DNA from: Paracoccaceae bacterium
Lineage (GTDB): Bacteria > Pseudomonadota > Alphaproteobacteria > Rhodobacterales > Rhodobacteraceae
Assembly (NCBI GenBank): GCA_021648225.1
Contig: JAKITE010000084.1
Coordinates: 1 to 12,712 of the forward strand
Direction: 5' to 3'
Length of the DNA stretch: 12,712 bases
Shown here: positions 6,373-12,712 of the stretch, piece by piece
How positions within the stretch are numbered: the stretch's first letter is position 1
Layout: each line of letters begins with the position of its first letter
Made by a program: the position numbers and the translations under genes
Notes under the pieces: generated by a model
What the model was told of the DNA's origin: nothing
The model's input: only the letters and a program-made list of their open reading frames with translations
Database searches by the model: none

Positions 6373-7827
6373 ATGGGTCTAACACTACATATGCAGGGCA
6401 CCGGTGCAATGCCGGGGGGCGCGGGCAGCACAATGCTGAATAACGGTGCGCTAACGATAGGCCGTGCTGACGGCAATGATATGATCTTGCCCGATCCTGA
6501 TCGGGCCATATCATCGCGCCATTGCGTGATTGAAGAACGCGGCACCGAATATGTGTTGCTGGATATTTCCACCAATGGCACTTTTTTGAATTACACCCAG
6601 CAACCGCTTGGCCCAACCCCGACACCGTTAAATCACGGCGATACCATTCTGGTTGGCGGCTTTGAATTTCGGGTGGAAATTTCTGCCGGCATGGGCGCGC
6701 CGCCGATTGATCCTTATGCAAATATTGCCGCCCCGATGGCCAATGACCCATTGATGCCCATGGCCCCCGCGCCTGCTGACGGGTTTGTTGGTGGGCTGAA
6801 TGACCCGGGTTTGGCGCAAGGCGGCGGCGATTTTCTGAATGATCTGCTGGGTTCCGGCCCCGCCAAAGGCCCGGATGCCAGCGGGTTATCCGCGCCCGCG
6901 CCTGACCCTGCGCCGCTTATTCCCGAAGACGAAGACATGTTTGGCGGGCCGATTGCCGATGCGTTTGACGGCGATCCGGTAAGTGCCCAAAGCCATTCCT
7001 CCTCGGCCAATGATTTTTTTGCCGCGCCTGATCTGGAACCATCAGAACCGAGCTTTACCGCAGGCGGTGGTGGTGGTGGCAATGTTATTCCTGATGACTG
7101 GGATTTATCCACACCGGTTGCGCCCCCTCCGGTTACAGCCGCGCCACTCCAAGAACCGCAAGCCCCGTCTGTTTCGGCCCCAAGCCCGCCCGCCGCTGTT
7201 CAGGCTTCTATACCGCTAACTACGGAACCCGCGCCAGTGTCAGCAGGGCCGGTTTCCGGCGATGCCGCGCGGGCATTTTTTGCCGCGGCTGATGCGGCTG
7301 AACTGGATATTCCTGATCAAGACCTGATTGCCGCGATGCAGCGCAGCGGTGCGGCCTATCGCATTATGGTCGAAGGTCTGCGCGAGGTGTTGATGACCCG
7401 CGCTTCGATCAAATCCGAATTCCGGCTTGGCCAAACCATGATTTCGCCCGATGGCAATAACCCGATTAAATTTTCAATCAGCGGGGATCAGGCTGTTGAG
7501 GCCATGCTAAAACCCAACATGCCGGGTTATCTTTCTGCTGAAAAAGCCGCCAAAGAAGCCATGGATGACATCAAGGCCCATGAGGTTGCGATGATGACCG
7601 GCATGCAGGCCGCGATCAAAAATATGCTGGCTAAATTTGATCCGGCGATGCTGTCGGAGCGTATCGAAGCCAAAAAAGGCCTGTTTGGTGGTAAAAAGGC
7701 CAAAAAATGGGATGTTTTTGAAAAAATGTATGGTGAAATCGCCGCAGAAGCTGAAGATGACTTTCAGGCTTTATTCGGTAAAGCTTTTGCAAAAGCATAT
7801 GAAGACCAATTGAAAAAAATACGTTAG
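6373..7827 (+). CDS. FHA-domain T6SS regulator, TagH/ImpI type
   Basis: A 484-residue protein with an N-terminal FHA domain (about residues 20-100) that should bind phosphothreonine peptides. Visible FHA residues are G30-R31, the S47-x-x-H50 motif within I-S-S-R-H-C-V-I-E, and N68-G69-T70 in S-T-N-G-T-F-L-N. A long proline/alanine/aspartate-rich linker (about 110-295) contains D-F-L-N-D-L-L-G-S-G at 153-162 and V-I-P-D-D-W-D-L at 238-245, the latter typical of TagH linkers. Residues about 297-484 match the conserved T6SS FHA C-terminal domain (A-A-R-A-F-F-A-A-A-D, Y-R-I-M-V-E-G-L-R-E-V-L-M, then F-G-G-K-K-A-K-K-W-D-V-F-E-K-M-Y). In studied systems such FHA proteins act with a Ser/Thr kinase and phosphatase (PpkA/PppA) to switch on assembly; neither enzyme is in this window. 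A GGAGG at 6354-6358 is rather far (14 nt) from the ATG. Confidence 0.94.
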   Translation: MGLTLHMQGTGAMPGGAGSTMLNNGALTIGRADGNDMILPDPDRAISSRHCVIEERGTEYVLLDISTNGTFLNYTQQPLGPTPTPLNHGDTILVGGFEFRVEISAGMGAPPIDPYANIAAPMANDPLMPMAPAPADGFVGGLNDPGLAQGGGDFLNDLLGSGPAKGPDASGLSAPAPDPAPLIPEDEDMFGGPIADAFDGDPVSAQSHSSSANDFFAAPDLEPSEPSFTAGGGGGGNVIPDDWDLSTPVAPPPVTAAPLQEPQAPSVSAPSPPAAVQASIPLTTEPAPVSAGPVSGDAARAFFAAADAAELDIPDQDLIAAMQRSGAAYRIMVEGLREVLMTRASIKSEFRLGQTMISPDGNNPIKFSISGDQAVEAMLKPNMPGYLSAEKAAKEAMDDIKAHEVAMMTGMQAAIKNMLAKFDPAMLSERIEAKKGLFGGKKAKKWDVFEKMYGEIAAEAEDDFQALFGKAFAKAYEDQLKKIR

Positions 7828-7834
7828 AGTGACG

Positions 7835-7849
7835 GGGCGGGTAACGCCC
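7835..7849 (+). other. Small hairpin in the tssK leader
   Basis: GGGCG (7835-7839) and CGCCC (7845-7849) form a 5-bp GC stem around the loop GGTAA in the 44-nt gap after the FHA gene. No thymine tract follows, so it is unlikely to terminate transcription. It could stabilise a processed mRNA end or influence tssK translation, or be chance. Confidence 0.3.
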
Positions 7850-7871
7850 TGCGTAACGGGAGAATTAAAAA

Positions 7872-9212
7872 GTGGCATGGGATAACAAAGTTGTCTGGAG
7901 CGAGGGGCTGTTTCTTCAGCCTCAGCATTTTCAGCAAAACGACCGCTATGTAGAATCGCTGGTTGCCGGTGTTACTGGCAGTATTGCGCCGCATGCTTGG
8001 GGCGTGTCGGAACTGGAAATCGACAATGAATTGCTGCGGCTTGGCAAGTTTGCGCTGAAAACTGCATCGGGGTTAACCCCTGATGGCGCGCTGTTTCGGG
8101 TGCCTCAGGCCGAAAACCACCCGCCCGCGATGGATGTGCCCGAAAGCATTAAAAATACCGTGGTGTATTTGACGGTGCCAACCCGTCGTCATGGTGCCAC
8201 TGAGGTTGATCTTTCGGGGGCGGAACGTTCCGCCGCGCGGTTTGCACCGGCTGAAATTGAAATCACCAATGCGGTGGGCAATGAAAAATCACCGGCGACC
8301 TTGGCGGTGGGTAAACTGCGGCTGGAATTGGCGCTGGATGTCGATGATATTTCCGACAAGCTGATCATTCCGATTGCCAAAATTATCGAAGTCAAATCCG
8401 ACAAAGAAGTCGTGCTGGATCGCAGCTTTGTGCCTAGCTGTCTGGATATTCGCGCATCCCTGACGCTGGCGGATTTTGTGCGTGAGGTCGAGGGGTTGCT
8501 TGGCCACCGTTCCGAGGCCCTTTCAGGCAGGCTGGTGGAATCCGGCCCCGCCAAAGCCGTGGCAGAGATTTCGGATTTTTTGTTATTGATCTGCGTAAAC
8601 CGGTATTTGCCGATGGTGCGGCATGTTTCCGCCTTGCAAAACGCGCACCCGGTGATGGTCTATCAATTGCTGGTCGGTTTGGCCGGAGAGCTTTCGACCT
8701 TTATGGATGCCACCAAAAAACCACCGCAATTTTCGCTGTATCAGCATGATGATCTGACCACGACTTTTCGCGAGGTCATGCGGGCTTTGCGCCAATATCT
8801 ATCGGCCGTGCTGGAACAAAACGCCGTGCAAATTCCGCTGGAGCAGCGCAAATACGGTATTTCTGTGGGTATGGTTGCCGATAAACGTCTGTTGCAGGGG
8901 GCCAGTTTTGTGCTGGCAGCCAGTGCAGATGTGCCGCCTGAAACCATTCGCAAACATTTCCCCACGCAAGTGAAATTAGGGCCGGTTGAAGGTATTCGCC
9001 AGCTGGTTAACTCGGCTTTGCCGGGCATTGGTATGCGGCCAATGCCGGTGGCACCGCGCCAAATTCCGTTTCATTCCGGCGTGACCTATTTTGAGCTGAA
9101 CCGCTCTGGCGATCTTTGGAAGCAGTTAACCACCTCGGGTGGTTTGGCGGTGCATGTGGCGGGTGATTTGCCGGGGCTGGAGATGGAACTCTGGGCAATT
9201 CGGAACGCATGA
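7872..9212 (+). CDS. tssK: TssK baseplate connector (ImpJ/VasE family)
   Basis: A 446-residue protein, the usual TssK length. The family signature lies at the start: K-V-V-W-S-E-G-L-F-L-Q-P-Q-H-F-Q-Q-N-D-R-Y, residues 6-26. The middle has a helical region with L-L-I-C-V-N-R-Y-L-P near 237-246 and Y-Q-H-D-D-L-T-T-T-F-R-E-V near 291-303. The C-terminal domain ends G-L-E-M-E-L-W-A-I-R-N-A. TssK trimers join the TssF/TssG wedges of the baseplate to the TssL/TssM membrane complex on the cytosolic side. The start is GTG: the only nearby ATG (7877) is out of frame, and GGGAGA at 7858-7863 is at a good distance from the GTG. tssL follows after 13 nt. Confidence 0.97.
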   Translation: MAWDNKVVWSEGLFLQPQHFQQNDRYVESLVAGVTGSIAPHAWGVSELEIDNELLRLGKFALKTASGLTPDGALFRVPQAENHPPAMDVPESIKNTVVYLTVPTRRHGATEVDLSGAERSAARFAPAEIEITNAVGNEKSPATLAVGKLRLELALDVDDISDKLIIPIAKIIEVKSDKEVVLDRSFVPSCLDIRASLTLADFVREVEGLLGHRSEALSGRLVESGPAKAVAEISDFLLLICVNRYLPMVRHVSALQNAHPVMVYQLLVGLAGELSTFMDATKKPPQFSLYQHDDLTTTFREVMRALRQYLSAVLEQNAVQIPLEQRKYGISVGMVADKRLLQGASFVLAASADVPPETIRKHFPTQVKLGPVEGIRQLVNSALPGIGMRPMPVAPRQIPFHSGVTYFELNRSGDLWKQLTTSGGLAVHVAGDLPGLEMELWAIRNA

Positions 9213-9225
9213 GGGGAGTTGAAAC

Positions 9226-10698
9226 ATGAGCGATGATGATCCATTTGCCGAACCGGACGATACCGAAAAAACCATCGTAAACCTGCGCCCCGGTGGTCGT
9301 GCGCCCGCGCCGCAACAACCGGTGCCGCCGCCCCAACAGCAATATCAACCGCCCCAACAGCAATATCAACCGCCGCCCCCGCAACAGCAATATCAACAGC
9401 CACCAGCCCAACAGGGGTTTGGCCAGCAACCGGGGTATCCGCCACAACAGCCGCCCCCCCAGCAACAACAGCCCCAGGCCGCACCGCAACAACGCGGGGC
9501 GGATGATGGCGGGTTTGCCTTAACGGGCATGAACCCGCTGAATGCAGCGGCTTCGCAAATATTTGCGTTGATTGGCCGTATTCGCAACCGTGCCCAACAT
9601 AATGACCCCGCCGCACTGCGCAATGCGGTGGTTAATGAAATTCAGCAATTTGAACAGCGTGCCTTGCATGCGGGCATTCCGGCCCAAACTGTCAATATCG
9701 CTCGATATGCGCTTTGTGCCACTGTGGATGATGTGGTGCTGAACACGCCGTGGGGCGGGCGTTCGATCTGGACCACGCAATCCATGGTCGGGACGTTTCA
9801 TAAAGAAACCCATGGTGGCGATCGGTTTTTTGATCTTTTGGCGCGTATGGAGCAGGAACCAAGCGTTAACCTGCATATGCTGGAATTTATTTACATTTGC
9901 CTCAGTCTCGGGTTTGAGGGCCGCTTAAGGGTGGAACACCAAGGCAGTGACAAACACCTGCGTATCCGCGAAGGTCTGGCGCGGCTTATTCGTGCTAATC
10001 GTGGCGATCAGGAACATGCGCTTTCGCCGTTTTGGAAAGGCCTGAAAGTTGCGCATCGGGCGCTGAATATCTGGTTGCCGCTATGGATTATTACCGGATT
10101 TTTGACCGTGGTGCTTAGCGGGATATTTGTTGCCCTGACGTTTTTGCTATCAGGCAATACCGAACGGCTGCAAGGCAGCTTGGCGCAAATCGGCACGCCT
10201 TCGCCAATTGAGCTAACCCGTATGGCCCCGCCGCCCCCGCCACCACCACCTGCCCCCGAGGTCGAAGAACGTATCGACCGTGTCAAAGGGTTTCTGGATG
10301 CAGAAATTGCCGAGGGCATCGTGACGGTGCGCGAGGTTGGCAACACGCTGGTGATCAGCATTGCTGGCGCAGAAATGTTTGGCGCGGGTAGCGACATTTT
10401 GCAAAGCGGTTATCCCGAGCGGCTGCAACGGGTTGCAGCGGCGCTAAATGGTGAAGAGGGCAATATTATTGTTGCCGGTCATTCGGATAGCGACCCGATC
10501 GCCACCGCTAAATTCCCCAATAACGAAAGCCTGTCGCGCCATCGTGCCGAGGCGGTGGAACAAGTTTTGGCCAGAAATTTTGATGACCCCTCGCGCCTAA
10601 GCGCCGAGGGCCGCGCCGATCGGGAATTGATCCTCGATGCCAATGGCGTTGAAGACAAACGAAAAAGCCGCCGCGTTGACGTAATTTTGGTAAGGTAG
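9226..10698 (+). CDS. tssL: TssL (DotU/IcmH family) with C-terminal OmpA-like domain
   Basis: A 490-residue inner-membrane component of the T6SS envelope complex. Residues 1 to about 100 form a glutamine/proline-rich, low-complexity cytosolic extension. The DotU-like domain starts near 106 (M-N-P-L-N-A-A-A-S-Q-I-F-A-L-I-G-R-I-R) and contains A-R-Y-A-L-C-A-T-V-D-D-V-V-L-N-T-P-W-G and G-F-E-G-R-L-R-V. One transmembrane helix lies at about 283-307 (W-L-P-L-W-I-I-T-G-F-L-T-V-V-L-S-G-I-F). An eight-proline run at 335-342 begins the periplasmic linker. The end (about 370-490) is an OmpA-like fold with G-H-S-D-S-D-P-I, N-N-E-S-L-S-R-H-R-A-E-A-V and the final R-R-V-D-V-I-L-V-R, so it should bind peptidoglycan. 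GGGGAG at 9213-9218 supports the start. It acts with TssM, whose gene begins 9 nt downstream. Confidence 0.97.
   Translation: MSDDDPFAEPDDTEKTIVNLRPGGRAPAPQQPVPPPQQQYQPPQQQYQPPPPQQQYQQPPAQQGFGQQPGYPPQQPPPQQQQPQAAPQQRGADDGGFALTGMNPLNAAASQIFALIGRIRNRAQHNDPAALRNAVVNEIQQFEQRALHAGIPAQTVNIARYALCATVDDVVLNTPWGGRSIWTTQSMVGTFHKETHGGDRFFDLLARMEQEPSVNLHMLEFIYICLSLGFEGRLRVEHQGSDKHLRIREGLARLIRANRGDQEHALSPFWKGLKVAHRALNIWLPLWIITGFLTVVLSGIFVALTFLLSGNTERLQGSLAQIGTPSPIELTRMAPPPPPPPPAPEVEERIDRVKGFLDAEIAEGIVTVREVGNTLVISIAGAEMFGAGSDILQSGYPERLQRVAAALNGEEGNIIVAGHSDSDPIATAKFPNNESLSRHRAEAVEQVLARNFDDPSRLSAEGRADRELILDANGVEDKRKSRRVDVILVR
9328..9396 (+). repeat. 21-nt tandem repeat encoding P-P-Q-Q-Q-Y-Q in tssL
   Basis: Two identical 21-nt copies stand side by side at 9328-9348 and 9349-9369. 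A third, imperfect copy at 9376-9396 follows two extra CCG codons. All copies are in frame and encode P-P-Q-Q-Q-Y-Q. The exact match of the first two, including synonymous positions, points to recent duplication or slippage, so copy number may vary between strains without breaking the frame. Confidence 0.9.
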
Positions 10699-10707
10699 AA
10701 CAGACAA

Positions 10708-12712
10708 ATGATGCGTTTTATAGTTCAGCGGATATTCCGCAACCGGATACTTCTTTTTCTGACGGCCACGTTGATTATCTGTCTGGCCATCTGGTTTGCC
10801 GGACCTTTATTGTCGCTTGGCGGCTGGCAACCATTTGACAGTATTCTTGAACGCATCATCTGGATTGTTGGCCTGTTTCTGTTCACAATATTCCTGTTGA
10901 TTTTCCTGTCTTGGCGCCGCCGTAAACGCGAGGCCCGTATCGGCGATGAAATGATCGCCGAGGACGAAGAAGATGAAAACGACGAGGTTGTTAAAGAAGA
11001 GCTAAAAGAAATGCGCGGCCGCATGAAAGAAGCGCTTAAGGTTTTGCGAAAATCTAAATTGGGTGGCAAATCGGTTTATCAACTGCCGTGGTATGTGATG
11101 ATCGGCCCGCCGGGGGCGGGGAAAACCACGGCTATTGTTAATTCGGGGTTGAATTTTCCATTGGCAAAAACCATGGGCATGCAATCATTAGGCGGCGTTG
11201 GCGGCACCCGAAATTGTGACTGGTGGTTTACGGACGAGGCTGTGTTGATTGATACAGCGGGCCGTTATACCACCCAAGATAGCGATGAGGAAAGCGATAG
11301 CAAAGCATGGTTCGGATTTCTTAAAATGCTGCGCAAAAACCGCAAACGCCAGCCGATCAATGGCGCGATTGTGGCGATTTCACTGTCTGACCTTTCCACC
11401 CAGAATGCCGCGCAACGCAAAGAACATGCGGCATCTATCAAGCAACGGCTGGCGGAATTGCGCGACCAACTGGGTGTGCGCTTTCCGGTTTACGTGTTGT
11501 TCACCAAGGCGGACCTAATCGCCGGTTTTGCCGAATTTTTTGAAAATCTGGGCCGTGAAGACCGCGAACAGGTTTGGGGGTTTACGTTTAAGCTCAAAAA
11601 CCCCAAAGCCAAGAAAAAGGCTGACCCGCTAAAGCATTTTGACGAACAGTTCGGGCATTTGCTGAATCAGATCAACAACCTGTCGCTGGAACGCTTGCAA
11701 CAGGAAACCGACCCGCAACGGCGCGGGTTGATCTCGGGGTTTGCCCAACAGATGGCCTCGCTTCAGGGGGTTGCCCGTGAATTTATGAACGCGGTTTTTC
11801 AGGAAAATAAATTTGAGCAATTGCAATTGCTGCGCGGGGTATATTTTACCTCCGGCACGCAAGAAGGCACCCCGATTGACCGGCTGATGATGGGCATGGC
11901 GCGCACCTTTGGCATCGGGCGGCAGGCGATTGGCACGGGATCAGGGCAGGGGCGTAGTTATTTTTTGAAACGGTTGATGGACACGGTTATTTTTCGCGAA
12001 TCCGGTCTGGTTTCGGCCCATGACAAAGTGGCGACACGCTATAAATGGTTTGTTCGCACATCGGTCACACTGGCGGTTTTGGCGGCGGCCGGCATTGGCT
12101 CACTCTGGACGCTTAGCTATTTTGGTAACGAGGCGATGATCGCCAATGCCACCGAAAAAGCCGAACTGTATGATGAAATTGCCAGCACGGTTCCGTCATC
12201 GCCCATTAGCGATACAAACCTTGTGCCAATTGTCGGGCCATTGAATATTTTGCGCACTCTTCCGGGCAACCCCGCGCAGGGCGACATAGAACCCGAACGG
12301 CGGCTGACTTATGGGTTATATCAAGGTGATGCGATTGGCTCCGAGGCCTATCAGACCTATCGTCAATCCCTGAACCAGATGATGTTGCCGCGATTGCTGC
12401 TGAAACTTGAACGGCAAATGCAGGCCAATTTGAACAACCCCGAACTGCTGTTTGAAGCCTTAAAAGTATACATGATGCTTGGCCTACAGGGGCCTTTAGA
12501 TGAAAATCTGGTGGTTGAATGGATGCGGGCCGACTGGAATATTACCTTTGTCGGCGAAGCAAATGCGCAATTGCGCGATGACCTGATGGGCCATCTGGTG
12601 TCGATGATCAACCAGCCGATGCGCGAAATCGCGCTGCATGGGCCATTGGTGGAACAGGTGCAAACCTTGCTGAATGAAACGCCGGTTTCGCAGCGGATTT
12701 ACAATTCGATCA
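10708..12712 (+). CDS. tssM: TssM (IcmF family), 3' partial
   Basis: The frame runs open from ATG ATG at 10708/10711 to the window edge (668 complete codons), so it is cut before its stop; full family members are roughly 1,100-1,300 residues. Two transmembrane helices lie at about 14-31 and 50-67 and are followed by a basic stretch R-R-R-K-R. The cytosolic NTPase-like domain has Walker A G-P-P-G-A-G-K-T-T at 133-141 and a Walker B-like V-L-I-D-T-A-G-R-Y. F-T-K-A-D-L-I and G-V-Y-F-T-S-G-T-Q-E-G-T-P-I-D further match IcmF. A third transmembrane helix at about 451-472 leads into the periplasmic part, the usual TssM topology. TssM spans the periplasm and forms the channel complex with TssL and, in many systems, the lipoprotein TssJ. 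The intact Walker A suggests nucleotide binding is retained. Confidence 0.97.
   Translation, partial: MMRFIVQRIFRNRILLFLTATLIICLAIWFAGPLLSLGGWQPFDSILERIIWIVGLFLFTIFLLIFLSWRRRKREARIGDEMIAEDEEDENDEVVKEELKEMRGRMKEALKVLRKSKLGGKSVYQLPWYVMIGPPGAGKTTAIVNSGLNFPLAKTMGMQSLGGVGGTRNCDWWFTDEAVLIDTAGRYTTQDSDEESDSKAWFGFLKMLRKNRKRQPINGAIVAISLSDLSTQNAAQRKEHAASIKQRLAELRDQLGVRFPVYVLFTKADLIAGFAEFFENLGREDREQVWGFTFKLKNPKAKKKADPLKHFDEQFGHLLNQINNLSLERLQQETDPQRRGLISGFAQQMASLQGVAREFMNAVFQENKFEQLQLLRGVYFTSGTQEGTPIDRLMMGMARTFGIGRQAIGTGSGQGRSYFLKRLMDTVIFRESGLVSAHDKVATRYKWFVRTSVTLAVLAAAGIGSLWTLSYFGNEAMIANATEKAELYDEIASTVPSSPISDTNLVPIVGPLNILRTLPGNPAQGDIEPERRLTYGLYQGDAIGSEAYQTYRQSLNQMMLPRLLLKLERQMQANLNNPELLFEALKVYMMLGLQGPLDENLVVEWMRADWNITFVGEANAQLRDDLMGHLVSMINQPMREIALHGPLVEQVQTLLNETPVSQRIYNSI

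Noticed and set aside
7835..7849. Intrinsic terminator between the FHA gene and tssK
   Set aside because: The stem is only 5 bp and no U-tract follows, and tssK would otherwise need a promoter that I cannot see.
9086..9616. Antisense ORFs over the Q/P-rich part of tssL
   Set aside because: They arise from the CAA/CAG/CCG repeats read on the other strand and overlap the well-supported tssK and tssL genes.
11249..11518. 89-residue ORF in another frame inside tssM
   Set aside because: It lies wholly within the IcmF NTPase domain, whose Walker B-like motif and following helices are in the tssM frame.

Overview
The window is the core of a type VI secretion system (T6SS) locus. Every convincing gene lies on the + strand with short gaps or overlaps (one 1-nt overlap, then gaps of 36, 10, 62, 10, 44, 13 and 9 nt), so it reads as one operon or at most two. 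No tRNA, rRNA, CRISPR array, insertion sequence or convincing promoter or terminator was seen. Both edges cut through genes: the first CDS is already open at base 1 and the last runs off base 12712.

Layout: (1) 1-2979, an unusual sheath-type protein with a long acidic repeat arm, a TssB(VipA)-like segment, a TssC(VipB)-like core and a second acidic tail. (2) 2979-3242, an AT-rich 87-residue unknown that overlaps the sheath stop codon. (3) 3279-5384, VgrG (TssI), the spike trimer. (4) 5395-6006, a 203-residue cytosolic unknown. (5) 6069-6362, a PAAR spike tip. (6) 6373-7827, an FHA-domain T6SS regulator (TagH/ImpI type). (7) 7872-9212, TssK, the baseplate to membrane-complex connector, with a GTG start. 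(8) 9226-10698, TssL with a Q/P-rich cytosolic N-terminus and a C-terminal OmpA-like peptidoglycan-binding domain. (9) 10708 to the end, the first 668 codons of TssM (IcmF) with Walker motifs.

How they fit together: TssL and TssM form the envelope complex, and the OmpA domain of TssL can anchor it to peptidoglycan. TssK joins this complex to the baseplate. VgrG and PAAR form the tip that is propelled by the contracting sheath. The FHA protein is the likely post-translational control element. TssA, TssE, TssF, TssG, ClpV (TssH), Hcp (TssD), a canonical separate TssB/TssC pair and TssJ are not in this window and may lie outside it.

Organism: a Gram-negative bacterium of medium GC. A TssL with a built-in peptidoglycan-binding domain and no visible tssJ would suit an alphaproteobacterium, but this is an inference with modest confidence. 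The segment holding the 87-residue ORF and vgrG looks clearly more AT-rich than the structural genes on either side. The most unusual part is the acidic, repeat-armed TssB/TssC composite protein and the two unknown small genes that flank vgrG.
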